From the NCBI GenBank assembly GCA_006503535.1, contig QYRS01000003.1, positions 434,001-498,000 of the forward strand: a stretch of DNA of 64,000 nt, read 5' to 3'. This document shows positions 1 to 11,801 of this stretch, in pieces. This DNA is from Arthrinium phaeospermum. Lineage: Eukaryota; Ascomycota; Sordariomycetes; Amphisphaeriales; Apiosporaceae. The notes beneath the pieces were generated by a model. It was given only the letters and a program-made list of their open reading frames with translations. It made no database searches and was not told the DNA's origin. The translations under genes were made by a program, and so were the position numbers. Positions within the stretch are counted from its first letter, which is position 1, and the number at the start of each line of letters is the position of its first letter.

Positions 1-1810
1 TATGCCGGGCTTTACATAGAGGTTGAGGACCCCAAGAAAGGGACCACCGAGAATGTTCTCGACATGTGCGGAGGCGCCGCGGTAGCGTGCCTCGGCAACG
101 GCAGAACCAAATACACAGAGAAAGTGCTGGACGCCATGCGGGACCAGAACAACAAGATTTCGTACGCAGCGCACGGTTTCTACAGCTCAGGCCCCGCTCG
201 AGACCTGGCGAACCGTTTGCTTCAGGATGCCAATGGGCCATTGAAACCAGGCAGCGACGAGGAGCTGACTCATGCCATGGTTCTCAGTTCCGGTATGCAG
301 AGACATCTATCTGGACTTTGGTTCGTCTCGCGCGTGCTAAGGGTGCTGACGAACGTGTACAGGATCGGAGATTAACGAGACGGCCATCAAACTGGTGCGG
401 CAGTACTGGTACCGGAAGGCGGAAGAAGCGGAGAAAGCAAAGAAGCCGGTTGGGAAGCGAGACATCATTCTCTCGAGATACTCGTCGTACCATGGCAACA
501 CCCTGGCCGCACTCAGCATGAGCGAGTTTCCCATCCGGCAGCATATCTTCGAGAGCATCCTAGACAAGGAGCACTTCAAGAAGGTCGGGCGCTTCTATCC
601 CTACCGGGACGGTGGGGATAGAGACGACGAGCAATACACCCGAGACCTACTGGACGAGCTCAAACAAACGATTAATATCTATGGCACCAGAGTTGCGGCT
701 TTCATACTTGAACCGGTATCCGGAGCTGTATGTATCCCCTCGTATCGTCGCAGACCCTTCTCCATTTAGCTGACAATACAAGTAGGCTCTCGGCTGCCAG
801 CCTGCATCGCTCAAATATTTTCAAGAAGTCAAGAAGATTTGCGTCGAAAAGGGAATCCTATTGATCTACGATGAGGTCATGTGTGGCATTGGCCGTACCG
901 GATACATTAATGCCTGGCACTACTACAATCAGGAAACCAAGTCCAAAGCGGCATTTGACCCGGCCAATGGATTTGTGTCGGTGGCCCCTGACATGCTGAC
1001 GGTTGCCAAAGGCCTCGGCGGAGGCTTTACCCAAGTCTCAGCCATTCTGGCCAACAAGAAAGTCGCAAGCCAGATCAGGTGAGCTTCCCGTCCCTGCCGT
1101 CACTGATAGTACTACATTTACTGGGTCACTCACATTCTGCTATCAGGGGATGGAAGAGGCCCGACGAAGTGGTGGAGCCCGGCAGGCAGAGAGAGCCCGG
1201 CGTCGGCGAGTTCATCCACGGCCACACCTACCAGTCCCACCTGGGTGCATGTGCCGCCGCCCTGGCCGTCCAACAGACGATCCATGGCCAGCTTCCCAAC
1301 GTCCGGACACAGGGGGAGCGGATCGGACGACGCCTGCAGGCTCTGGTGGCGCAGCACCCCAACGTGGGCGACGTCCGCGGCCGCGGCCTCTTCTGGGGCG
1401 TCGAGTTCGTCAAGGACAAGGCGGCCGGAAAGCCCCACGCCGCGCGCGAGTTCTTCGACTACGACGTCGCCAGCAAGCTGGCCCTGTTCGGCCGCACCGA
1501 GAAGTTCCGCAAGGGGCTCAACGCCGTCGACAAGCAACGGTTCGCCGCCACGGCGTCGCCTCTGACCGTGTACCCGGGGTCTTGGAAGATGATCGATGAC
1601 GTTTCGAACTTGGTCAAGGACCACCGGGACGGGCGAAGTCCTCGGAAGCTTGGGGCCGAAGAAGTTACTACGGGTTACCATGTCATCATCGCCCCGGCGT
1701 TCTACGTGACCGGGGCGGTCGTGGAGGAGATGATGGATAAGTTCTTCGAGGTGGTTAACCGATACTTCAAGGACGTGCACGGGACTGAGGAGGTTACTTG
1801 GAAGGCGTGA
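1..1810 (+). CDS. Class III PLP-dependent aminotransferase (5' truncated by window edge)
   Basis: The last 538 codons are visible as join(<1..292, 363..727, 786..1078, 1147..1810). Frame 1 is open to the window edge, so the true start lies upstream. Family signatures run in order: a glycine-rich cofactor-binding stretch (VLSSGSEINETAIK, formed across the first intron), a motif around EPVSGA, the cofactor Asp in LLIYDEVMCGIGRTG, and the Schiff-base lysine in TVAKGLGGGF. HGHTYQSHLGACAAALAV follows. These are the hallmarks of the class III (ornithine/GABA/beta-alanine type) aminotransferases, which move an amino group between an omega- or alpha-amine and a keto acid using pyridoxal phosphate. 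The exact substrate cannot be read from sequence. All three introns are 58-70 bp with GT..AG ends and keep frame. No targeting signal can be judged because the N-terminus is missing. Confidence 0.93.
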
Positions 1811-2779
1811 GAGGTCTTGCTTGCATTCAGCTTTGGATAACCAAGGGCCAACGTTATTTTTCCAAGGAAAGCACCCTTCAGGTATTCGATCACTACTTCG
1901 TTTCCGTTTCTTTCATTTTGGTATCCAGGATGTACTATCTTTTGAATACTCGATTTCTTTTATCTTTTTCCGGGGTGACTGGGTATAAGTCGGGGAGGAG
2001 GAAACCTTTAGCCCAGCATAGCTTTTGATAAACACTCACTTGGGACGTCGCGAAAGATCAAAACAGTTCACAGCAACACTCGCTTGGCAGCAGACTGTGT
2101 ACGACGAAATTAATAGTCTATGAATTGATTATTATTTGAACATGATATTAGTCACCGAGATTGAGCCGAAACTCGCATGCAGTATGCTAAATCACAACAA
2201 ACTCAGTGATGCTCATAAACAGACAAAGTGGCATGTATCAGCTGTCCGGGCCAGGTGGTGTGCTTTCTGATAGCTGCGGTATCGTATAAATTGATGCCTG
2301 CCACCGTCTTGCGCTGGTTATCACAAAGGCTATCAACGTAATGTGCCGGCTGGGCGGTCGCGCCAGCCGCTCTTCTGTATCAGATCGGAAAGTTCCAGTG
2401 ATCTTGATTGCCGCGGGAACAGCCGGTTGAGTTGCAGCGTTGTCGGTGCTGAGGCTCTCGGCATGTAGTTCAATTAAGTATCCTGTGAAAGTTTCCAGTT
2501 TGAAACCGAGTGCCAGACTTCAGATGGTTTGCGGTAAGATCTGGCCTACGATTCGTATCATTGAGCACCTAGCATCTATATACTAATAGGCAGGCTCCTT
2601 GCATGTGAGAGCATCGTCATCATGCATCAACCCCGCAAGAAACGCTGCACAATAACACGACTCCTATCCTACCCCAATTACCTTCCCATAAGCATTACTG
2701 TTGTTTTTGCTTGAACTATGGACCGTCTGTTGCGAACCTGTCACTGTGAAAAAGCGACCATTTGATTAGAGGAATCCCA
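1811..2779. other. Intergenic region between co-directional genes
   Basis: About 970 bp, moderately AT-rich, with no open frame that resembles a gene. It should hold the 3' UTR of the aminotransferase and the promoter of the next gene. I see no repeat or RNA gene. Confidence 0.6.
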
Positions 2780-3946
2780 ATGGCCAGCACCTCGAGAGAC
2801 CACTATGGCTTGAGATCGACAGAAATAAGGAGAACGGGGCATCAGTGGAGAAAGCTTCGGGAAAAAACAGATCAACTTAGAGACGCCATGGACCTCAACC
2901 ACTTTGTATCGGTCTCTTTGGAAAGCATGAGTCGTCGTCTTCTTGGAGAAATCCAATCGCCTCCAACGGCCGTTCCAAGCCTAGCCAGCTTACAGCATCC
3001 CGAAGGCGACCAAAACCAACCGAGCAACGTCGAGCGAGAGCGTGATGAGATCGAGAGAAGAATGGCCGAGATAGCTTCACAAAATGACTTCCTGTTACTT
3101 CTTTTGGGTCGTATCAGTATGTCATTGCTCAAGTTGGACAGCAAAGAGCTGTCGGCTGAGAACATCGACGGGGATGATTCCGAGACGCCATTCTATCGGT
3201 ATGATCGGACGTCAAGTTATTCGAGGCCGTCGAAAAGTATCTGGAAACAGGGCGTTGGCATTATGTGTCCTGGCTGGATGAAACACGGTTCGGCGGATTC
3301 TGAAGTCACGAAAACCCATGTTCAACAACACTTGGCCAAAGGGGATATGTCGTTTCCGCCATTCATATCGATGTCGGACGATCCCGCTCGGATTCACACC
3401 ATAATGAGACTTGACACTGCAAGCACCGCCAGGATCCTTATAATCTCCCGCAGTAGATTGTTGAAGATGGGCGTCAAGTTCCAAAGGTCAACTGAATATG
3501 TGAACCAGTTTGGCTTGAATACACATTCCAACCGGCATCCAGAGGGAGTGCATTACGCAACCGAGTCCCACTGGATGGTCCATCGATGGGTCCCGGATGA
3601 ATGCATAGTGCGTTCAATGAGCATCCGTCAGTTTCAAGACTTCTGCACCAAGCAAGGTATACTGGAACAAAAGTCGGGTTCGTTTAGCTTCTTCTACGGC
3701 ATTGTGGTCCGAAAGGCTAATGCAATATTGACAGCAGATATGATCAAGAGACCGCCAATGAAAGACGTCCCAAAGTTCATATCAGAAAACCCTAATGCGC
3801 GAAGAAATACCCATGTTCGTTCCGAGGATAATGTTTCTGAGGACCAAGAGATTGGCGAACAGGGCCAAAATTCTCTGGGAAAATTGACGGAGAAGGTTGG
3901 AGAAGTCGCGCTCGAAGATGGTCAGCTGGAGGATGCGGCATCATGA
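2780..3946 (+). CDS. Hypothetical protein, DUF7587-like
   Basis: A single open frame of 388 codons from the ATG at 2780 (MASTSRDH...). The frame is open a little further upstream, but only to a TTG. The N-terminal third is helical and charged. The middle part (about residues 145-290) follows the pattern of fungal DUF7587 proteins as I remember it: an F-x-R-Y-D opening, a PPFISMSDDPARIHTIMR stretch, an ARILIISRSRLLKMG strand, and an ATESHWMVHRWVPDECIV segment near the end. That family has no established reaction. An ADP-ribosyltransferase-like fold is sometimes suspected, but I see nothing decisive. The C-terminal 60 residues are low-complexity and acidic. No signal peptide, membrane segment or clear intron. 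The DUF assignment is from pattern memory and needs a profile search. Confidence 0.6.
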   Translation: MASTSRDHYGLRSTEIRRTGHQWRKLREKTDQLRDAMDLNHFVSVSLESMSRRLLGEIQSPPTAVPSLASLQHPEGDQNQPSNVERERDEIERRMAEIASQNDFLLLLLGRISMSLLKLDSKELSAENIDGDDSETPFYRYDRTSSYSRPSKSIWKQGVGIMCPGWMKHGSADSEVTKTHVQQHLAKGDMSFPPFISMSDDPARIHTIMRLDTASTARILIISRSRLLKMGVKFQRSTEYVNQFGLNTHSNRHPEGVHYATESHWMVHRWVPDECIVRSMSIRQFQDFCTKQGILEQKSGSFSFFYGIVVRKANAILTADMIKRPPMKDVPKFISENPNARRNTHVRSEDNVSEDQEIGEQGQNSLGKLTEKVGEVALEDGQLEDAAS

Positions 3947-4439
3947 GACACCTGGCCATAGTCCAGGAGAATCGGTATACTCGCTTCCTTCACTTTCTGG
4001 TGTTGCGCGGCTGTGCAGTCCCCCTCCCAGCGACCAATCGATTCATGTTGATTCAAGTGTCATTTCAATATCGTACTTTAGGTATCCACCAAGACTGAGC
4101 AAAGCTCGTAGCCAGAGTCTTCAAGGTACCAAGGTTAGAGTGCATCTTTGGTTCATTGTTATCTCGCGGGACTCTTGACGCGGCATAGGGATCATAACCT
4201 GATCTGGGCGAGTCTTCTGTTTCTGCCAGGGGCACTTAGTATGAACTAGGAAAAGAAAAGAAAAAAGAGCAATCAACGCCACACGTGACGTGACAGATGT
4301 CTGTAGCGGTAACAACCATTAGGTGCGGCTGAAGATACATCTTGGCACTGCAGCTGGATGAGGGGAAGCTGAAAACTTCCCATGCGGCTTCAAACTACTC
4401 GATTTGCTTATCTACATACCTACTACTTAGCAAACCACC
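3947..4439. other. Intergenic/promoter region of HET gene
   Basis: About 490 bp between co-directional genes. It contains one copy of a 28-bp motif that recurs in this window (4218-4245), followed at once by a purine-rich A/G tract (4250-4270). Nothing coding seen. Confidence 0.6.
4218..4245 (+). repeat. Dispersed 28-bp motif, copy 1
   Basis: The core TGTTTCTGC-C/T-A/G-G recurs at 19126, 21318 and 53701 on the same strand, with matching sequence continuing through CTTAGTATGAA. This copy lies 195 bp upstream of a HET gene. Identity is judged by eye. Confidence 0.55.
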
Positions 4440-6438
4440 ATGGTCAATCTCGATACTTGCTCGTTTTGCGCGCGAGAACTCGGTGTTTTAAAGCCATGGG
4501 GCTTGGAGACACTGTACCCAAGTCAGCTGGATATCGGCGTGCAGGAGGGATGTAGAACGTGCAGGTTTCGAAAACACGCCATCGGCTGTATAACGACGGA
4601 TCTCGATACCCCCGTCGTATTTGTGAAGGAGCAGAAGCGTTTCAGGGTTGGGAGGAAATGGTACGAGATCTTCCAGATACAAGGTTTGTCTTGCTGGGCA
4701 AGGTCGGGTTTCCGGTAAGAGTGGTGTTGCGCTGACGGCAGCCTGTCTGGTAGGTGCTGGTACGGAATGTGATGACAATTTCGCAGAGATTGCGAAAGGC
4801 AACCTCCTATCGAATTCGACGTCGTCGGACGAAAGCTTCGAGACCATGAGACGATGGATAAGGGAGTGCATCGAGACCCACTCCGAATGTCCAAAAGAGG
4901 GCAAGTTCTTCCCCAAGAGGGTGCTTGATGTTAGAGGCTATCCTGCCGTCCTCCGGGAGAATGCAGAAGTGGCTCCGTATGCTTGTCTCAGCCATTGCTG
5001 GGGGCCGAACCAGAGTCCTATACGCACGACGACCAACAACCTGCAGGAGTTTCGGACCAAGATCCCATGGGAGCAGCTCAGCAAGACCTTCCAGGATTCA
5101 GTCGACATCTGTCGTCGTCTGGGCATCAGCTACATCTGGATCGACTCGCTTTGCATCATTCAGGAAGGCGATGACCTCGCCGACTGGAAGGAGCAGTCGG
5201 TCAACATGGGGAAGATATATGCCAACTCGTTCGTCACCATCGCCGCCACGAAATCCAAGGATGGAACGGGGGGCTGCTATACGTCTCGGAGCCCCGGCCA
5301 TGTGGACGCCCGGTCGATCGAGGAGGGCAAGATCTACGTCCGGGAGCAGATGCCCTACTTCAAGCCGGGCAAGATAGGCATGCCACAGGCCCCCTTGCTC
5401 TCGCGCGGCTGGGTCTACCAGGAAATGATGTTATCCCCGCGCGTCCTCCACTTCGGCCAGCAGGACGTCTCCTGGAGCTGCCGCGCCGAGTACAAAAGCG
5501 AGAGCGGCTCCAACGACGTCTTTGTGAACGACACGGGCGAGTCGTCTGGAGAGGGCAGACGGTATCCAACAGACATGATGTCCTGGTACAGGTCGGTGAA
5601 CGACTACACGCGCCTCGCCCTGACCAAAGACAAGGACCGGCTCCCCGCCCTGGCCGCCCTGGCCCAGCGGGCCGCCGCCAGTCGGCCCGGCGACCAGTAC
5701 CTTGCAGGCCTATGGAAGCACACACTGCTCTGGGACCTTCTCTGGCAAGCGGAATCCTTCTTGGACGGCAACCGGCCGGCCGCGAGGCCTGAGGAGTGGT
5801 GTGGGCCGTCGTGGTCGTGGGCGTCGGTCAAGACGCGAGTCAAATGGGTGTCGTTGCTTCGCTTCAACGCCCAACACCGACCTCTGACCTGCACCCGGCT
5901 TCTGGACATCGACGTGGAGCCGGACGGGTCGCGGTACCTGAGCCAGTTTCGGCGCGCGCAACTCTCGTTCCGCGGCCCGCTACTGGCGACCACGCTGGGG
6001 AAGCTGGAGACGATGACGACGGACTACCCGGACCGGGACGCGCGGCTGCAGCTCGACGCGAGCCTCTCGGTCCACGAGTTCACGCCCGACTGTACTGTGC
6101 CATCGTCGGGACCCGGCGCCGTCTCGCGGGGGCGGACGGTCTTCATTCTGCCGCTCATGGTCGGGCTGGCTCGGACCTACACCATTGTCGGCCCGGCTCT
6201 CTGGCGTCGAGAAAACGGGGATGATGATGTGAATATCTACGAGAGAATTGGGCTCGTCGAACTCAACTACTTACGGGGCACTTCGGACATCACTGCTATG
6301 CTGCCCCTGAATGACACCATGACGGAGGCCGGCAAGAAATTAAAGAGTGACTATCTGAAGCGAGGGATATTGGAAGAATATCAATGGGCCGACGCATATC
6401 TATGTGGACTGCCCTCATTTGAGGTTGTTATTAAGTAA
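4440..6438 (+). CDS. HET domain protein (heterokaryon-incompatibility type)
   Basis: Two exons, join(4440..4683, 4754..6438), give 642 aa. The 70-bp intron (GTTTGT..TAG) restores frame across Q-G-A-G. The N-terminus has a Cys-pair segment (CSFCARELG, then GCRTCRF). The HET domain begins near residue 155 with YACLSHCWGPNQSP and continues through YIWIDSLCIIQEGDDLADW near 207. The conserved SRGWVYQEMMLSPRVLHFG block lies about 100 residues later, and WCGPSWSWASV in the C-terminal part is also typical. HET proteins trigger cell death or growth arrest after fusion of unlike fungal cells, or act in other recognition responses; the partner of this one is unknown. No membrane segment or known extra domain. 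One of four HET genes in the window. Confidence 0.92.
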
Positions 6439-6592
6439 CCCAATCCCTTTAAAATAAATAAGAATTTTTATTCATGTATCCCATGATAGGCGCCGAGTCG
6501 CTTGGTATCCTATCATAGGAAGCGTAATGTCGACATATTATGTCATGTCCACCAAAAGTGTCCCCCCGACCGACAAATCTATTCAAAACATT

Positions 6593-7967
6593 TTACAGGT
6601 TCTTGGAAGCCCAGCCCAACTTAGGCGTCGAGTCCCCATTGAACACCACAAACGCCGCCTTCAGCGCCACATCCCCAAAAATGTTAACCCCGATGCTTGA
6701 GCTAGACTGCAGCCCGCCAAAGCACTGGCTCGACCCCGAAGAAATCTGGCCAAAGTTCATGAACTCGCCGGGGACCGTGATGCGCGCGCTGCCGACGCCG
6801 AAGGTGAAGTCGGGCGCCGTGGCGGAGCAGGGGTAGACGTAGCCGCCCGCGCTGTTGGAGTTCTGCGAGCCGCTGATCTTGCCGTAGTAGGCCTTGACGA
6901 CGCTGCTAGGCAGGTACAACAGTGTGGTGCCCGTGTCGGCGATGCCCTGGATGCTGCTCGAGCTGAAGGAACCGGAGCCGACCTGGTAGCCCGACGAGGT
7001 GAAACCCCAGAAGCCCTGGCTGTTGTCGACGTTGACGTAGGTGATGGAGCCCGTGTAGGCGTTGTTGTCAATGTAGCCAAAGTTGTACTTGCCGGCTAAG
7101 CGGGGGTGGGCGCGATTAAAGTTAGCCCATCTGAGTAAGCAGCCACATAGCTTCGGGACTGACAGGGGTCAAGGGTTCAAAGGAGGCGCTAATAGAGTTA
7201 AAGTGCTTACCGGCTTGGTGCTTCAAGTCCGCAGTGAACAGGGGCTGCGCAAGAGAGCTCTTGGCGTTGTCGAAGAAGGTCTTCTGCGCCTTGGGGGAAA
7301 CGGTGTTCAGGCTGCTGAAGGCGAGACCGACGAGACCGTCGATGGAGCTGTCCGAGGAGAAGGAGTCCGACACCTGCTCCGCCGCCTCGACGGCCTGGTT
7401 GTTGACGGTGAGGCCGCCAATGTTGACCTTGTCGGTGAAGACGTTGCCGCTGGACGAGCTTCCGTCGCCGTACGAGATGTCCCAGGTGTAGCCGCTCATC
7501 TGCTGCGAGGTGCTGCTCTTGGAGGGCGAGTAGATGTTTTGCCCGTTCCGTTGGGAGCTGGGGGTCTCGCTGCTGAAGACCCACAGGTCCGACGAGCCCG
7601 TGTCGAAGTCGAGGTCAAGCTGCTGTGCGGGCGTGCCTATCGAGACGGGACTAGAGTAGGCATCGTCCGACTCGTCAATGGGGTTGGCCGCTACAGAGCC
7701 CTGGTCACGAGTCTGGAGGAGGGTGCCGGTGATGTTGGCGACGGCGGCGACCAGCTCGTCTGAGGGCTTGGCGCCGTACTTGAGATGGGCCCTATAGACC
7801 GACAGAGCGCCGTTGAACTTGTAGTGGGGCTTGCGCGTCTGAATCGAGGTCATGCCAGGGCCAACGTTGCCCATAACGGTGCCGATCCGGCTGTGGGGAG
7901 GAACGGCAGCAGCAAGTCCGGCCTGGGCGAAAGAGGCCGCCAGCAAGGCGTTGGTGAGGGCATTCAT
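6593..7967 (-). CDS. Secreted pepsin-like aspartic protease (aspergillopepsin/penicillopepsin type, A1)
   Basis: complement(join(6593..7095, 7211..7967)), 419 aa. I start at MNALTNALLAASFAQ because it opens a clean signal peptide; the frame extends 12 codons upstream only to another in-frame start with no signal character. A propeptide of about 80 residues with basic pairs follows. The two catalytic aspartates are visible: DTGSSDLWVF near residue 122 and IADTGTTLLYLP near residue 305. SYGDGSSSSGNVFTDKV is the flap region. The 114-bp intron joins LKHQA to AGKYNFGYID, exactly as expected for the family. These are extracellular acid endopeptidases made as zymogens that process themselves at low pH. 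A TATA-like box sits 174 bp upstream. Nothing broken. Confidence 0.95.
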
Positions 7968-8140
7968 CTTGGGGTGAGTTGGGTGGGAAGTTGGAGTAGA
8001 CAACGAAGGTGAATGAATGTATTAGATATAATTAAGGCCAAGATGTCAGGCGGCGCAATCAAGCTCAGGGTGCAGGAGGCTTGCTGTGGGATGCTGGGCT
8101 GGCTGGCTTAGTATGTAGGAAGGGGGGGAGGCGTGATACG

Positions 8141-8148
8141 TTTATATA
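8141..8148 (-). promoter_or_regulatory. TATA-like box of the aspartic protease gene
   Basis: On the minus strand it reads TATATAAA, 174 bp before the protease ATG. Confidence 0.5.
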
Positions 8149-9137
8149 AGCTTCTGGGTTTGGTGTTGGTCGTCATCCCATTCCAAACTTGCGCTTGCTT
8201 CGCGATCCATCTCATCTTGCCTTAAGATGCTGTCGTGACGATCACATGTGGGATTAGTGTCCAAAGAGGAAGCTGAGCTCAGGCCCGCCCCGCCGTGGTC
8301 GATAAGACCAAACGGCCTTGTTGCCGTTGATTGGCCTGGTGGCCACCGTCGCCATCAAGATGGGATTGCAATATGCAGTATTGGGACGGCTCTCGGTAAA
8401 GGATGTTACCTTGCGCGGACAGCGAGCTGTCGAAGAGGCATCTCAGGCTTGCCAGTGGTCGATGGCTGCATGAGCGTCCGAGCCATCTCATCGCCGAGCT
8501 TCCGTTTTAGTCTGGCCCGGAACCTTAAGCGACTAGCACCGGACGAAAAATCGCACGCAATGCCGCTGGAGATTGGGGCACTGGGGGCAGATGGGGCAGA
8601 TTGCAACCTATAGTCGCTGCCAGGAACTGGGACAGTTGGGCGTAGCCATCGTCTTAGTGGAGGCTCAACTTGGCCCAACTTATTTCCAACGCCTAGATGG
8701 GCATTTCTTTTTTGTAACAGGTGCGGCGCTAGAGAACGGCTTGCAGCTGCAAGCATGAAGACGCTACCCGACCTGCCTATCCAAGCTTAGTCGGCATGTA
8801 ACGCTGCTACGCCCTAAGGTCGCAATGACCAGAAGACGCAACCTCCTCGAGCGACCCTGGCGACGATCCAAAAAGCTTGGATCCAACGGATGGCCTTTTG
8901 GCCAGCCTGCCCTCATCTCGGCTGCTGCCGCATCAGCTGGACTGTATGAGATCTTCGGACATGTAGCCAGAGGAGGAAAGCGCATGTTCAATGGCCTCTG
9001 CAACTTGTCATGCTTGCATGCATTGCGACCAGTCCTGGGACAAATTGACTGTCGGTGTTTAAAAAAAGGAAAGCAGGCACTTAGACTCGGGAAAAGATAA
9101 GACGACAGCCGCCAAACGCTGCCATGGCGTCATGTCG

Positions 9138-9212
9138 TGTTACTAAGGCGGACGCCACTGCCACGCCAGGCACGGCAAAAGGCCTGGGTTCGCATCCGAC
9201 CTCTTAGTAACA
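9138..9212. repeat. 75-bp hairpin with perfect 10-bp inverted ends
   Basis: TGTTACTAAG at 9138-9147 is perfectly inverted as CTTAGTAACA at 9203-9212. The interior holds GGTTCGCATCC, one mismatch from the tRNA B-box consensus. The size is tRNA-like, but no D-arm or anticodon arm folds. It could be a MITE or SINE relic. Confidence 0.45.
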
Positions 9213-11293
9213 AAGGCGTCCTGAACGTCGCGTCCAAGAAGCCGATCTGCCGACTGCTTTTTTTAGATGCACGCACTCATCACCTACAGGATTGACATTT
9301 ACTTGAATGGCTGCCGTTCAGGCAAATGCCAATGTTTCGCCTACGAGGAGGTGGTGGGTGCCCCGGAACTCTCTGGCAGCTGCAGCCAAGAGGTGCTTGA
9401 TCACGACAAGCTTTCCCGATCGCGATAGGCGATAAGACCAAGGCGCTACTCGGCACAATGATGGGTGCGTACGACGCTGGCTATCTCTCCCGTACATGCA
9501 TTCCCAAGTCGCACACATATCTGGTGGCTAGTGATATCAATGTAATGCAACCAAACATTTTACAGCCCGAAATTGGCCTTCAACTCCGAGATTGGGGTTG
9601 ATGCGTACGCCAAGCACTGGCCTATTGAAACTTAGAGTTCCGACTGTCAAGCTGAAGACTGACTCGAGGTGGGGCCCTCCAACGACGGCGCTACAGGCAT
9701 CGTCCCAGCTTGGCAGATCGCGAGGTCTGATTGGCTGGGACGCACAAATTTCAGGGGCAACCGAACCGGGCACTTGTATCTATTGTCCACCTACACCTGC
9801 TCTATTCGGATCGGCCTGTCAATCCCGAATACACTGTATTTGGACTGGTACCATCAAATGTGCAATGGCGCAATGCATTTCTGTGTCAATAGTAGCCAAT
9901 CCATGTCATCGACACTCATTGGACATTGCTGGACTACTCCGCGTGCTTTATCGAACTGATCAAATTTTGTAATCATCACTGCACAGAGTAATCTGGGAGG
10001 GAAGGTGGGATATTGACAATATGCTTTTATTCCAGCAGGCCGTCTATGACCACAGGAGAGCGAGATATCCCGTGGAGCCCACTCCATCACATGTAAGCTG
10101 AGTGATTTCTTAACTTCGGGTCCATACTGGAAGATCTTACAAAGAGAAGAGAAATGGAACGCACGGAGATGAAGGAGACTGCCTATGGCCTCTAGAGAAG
10201 ATGTTGTGTCCAATGAAAGAACACGACATGCCGTGTGATCTATCAACAGCAACACAAGCAGCCTTATCGCCACATAATACTTTGCTGCATTTAGAATAGA
10301 GAATAGCATGGAGAAAAGCATCACTGTTGAGCCTTGATAAAACTAAGATGGTGATCCACTCATTGGTTCCTTAGATATGCGCTTCATGGTATCTACTGAG
10401 AAGGACTGCCATTGCCTCATTACGTGGGCCTTTTGGGGGGCATGGTTTTGAATCACTGGCACTAACCACACTTCATCGCATTTGTTGAGTTTTTTCATCG
10501 CCGTCATGACCACCAAATCTGCTTGGATGTCACACTACCCAGATTTTGTCTAGAGTGAATGGCCGACGACTGGTTCCCAAACGATCAACATGGGATCCTT
10601 GTTTCGGAACGACTTCTCGTTACATATTATGCGTGGCCATCGTGGTGAGTTTCGCTGCCCGGGTAGACTGTAAACCCGCAGCATTGCCTTCAGATAGGTA
10701 CCATGTCGTGTGTGTGATTCTGCATCTGAAAGGAATGGAACCCATACCAAGCCAAGAGCGTGGACGAGGCGTTGGACACCGTCGTAGAGGCATTCTCTCC
10801 TAAATCCTCTCTATCAGAGTCCGTGTTTCAGCGACACCAACGAGTTCAGATGCTCTTCAGTATGTTGAATACCTCGAGTGACTCCAGTCGTACTGGATCC
10901 GAGTTCTTCATAAAATGATAGACGAGTTTTAGGCATCAGGCATCTACGGTGTTGATTACAACGGTTTGAAAGGCTCCGAAGCGGAGGGACGGTACCCAGG
11001 TGCTTAGTGCCAACCACGAATGAAAAGTATATGATTATCGAATGTGACGTGGAGGCTGAAAGCCTACGTCGCCCCGAAAAGGCTGACTGCCGAGAGTAAT
11101 TTCTCAAGACTAAGCCGGCCTGCTTAACCGAAGTAACTGGGAGACTCACTGGTTGAAAAGTAGGTTGCACAATGATTATTATTTGGGGGCAAGACAAAGG
11201 AGATGTACGCCCCCTCGGACACATCGAAGCAAGTCGGGGATAAAAACCGTGACACATGTATACAATAATTAGAGAGGCTAAGTAAATTGCAAG

Positions 11294-11493
11294 CCAATAC
11301 AACGGTGGTTGAAATCTCACGTGACTCGGGTCCCTATTGGGGGCTGAGCCCAGTGCGTTGTTTCTCTGGAAGAGTGCCTGTCATCGTCTCACACCCAAGA
11401 TTTCGATATCATGTATTGGAGGCCGCAAAATATGATTGGCGCGCTCGAATATGGCGCACGATGATTGGCTCGCATTCTGTGATTCCTGATTGG
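11294..11493. promoter_or_regulatory. Cluster of six CCAAT boxes
   Basis: CCAAT occurs on the plus strand at 11294, and its reverse complement ATTGG at 11336, 11415, 11435, 11464 and 11489. In fungi this pentamer is bound by the HAP/CCAAT-binding complex. The cluster is 310-510 bp upstream of the beta-lactamase-family ATG. Confidence 0.55.
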
Positions 11494-11664
11494 CCTCCCC
11501 TTTTAGTTCAGCGGTGGCGTCCGGCGCCGTCGGTTCTGCCGTCAGCTTTTGTGGGATGGTTCCACTCTAGCCCGGCGGCGGGCTGACTCAATCTCAACCG
11601 CAGACGGCCCCCTCAGGTCTCGTAGTGTTGCTTGTCTTCAAGAAATATCATTCAAGACGAGTGG

Positions 11665-11670
11665 TATAAA
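11665..11670 (+). promoter_or_regulatory. TATA box of the beta-lactamase-family gene
   Basis: TATAAA, 132 bp before the ATG at 11802 and downstream of the CCAAT cluster. Confidence 0.5.
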
Positions 11671-11801
11671 GGCTTCATCTACTCCCACCTCTTGGAAGTG
11701 TTGTTGAACCATAACGACAGCGAACAGAGAACCCCCCTTTCGAGGTCACCCCTTGAAACAATTGTCCCAGCCAAGTGTGAACCACAACCGCCTGCTACAA
11801 A

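Larger units (their letters stand above)
7968..11801. other. Long gene-poor region
   Basis: About 3.8 kb between divergent genes. Small open frames occur on both strands (for example 9854-10324 minus and 10814-11320 minus), but none has family motifs, sensible composition or splice support. It contains a 75-bp hairpin (9138-9212) and, at its right end, a dense CCAAT-box cluster that probably serves the gene at 11802. I see no transposase or reverse transcriptase remnant. Confidence 0.55.

Noticed and set aside
2762..2779. Six extra codons at the start of the 388-aa protein
   Set aside because: They begin with TTG; the first ATG is at 2780.
9138..9212. tRNA gene
   Set aside because: The size and a B-box-like word fit, but no D-arm, anticodon arm or proper T-stem can be drawn.
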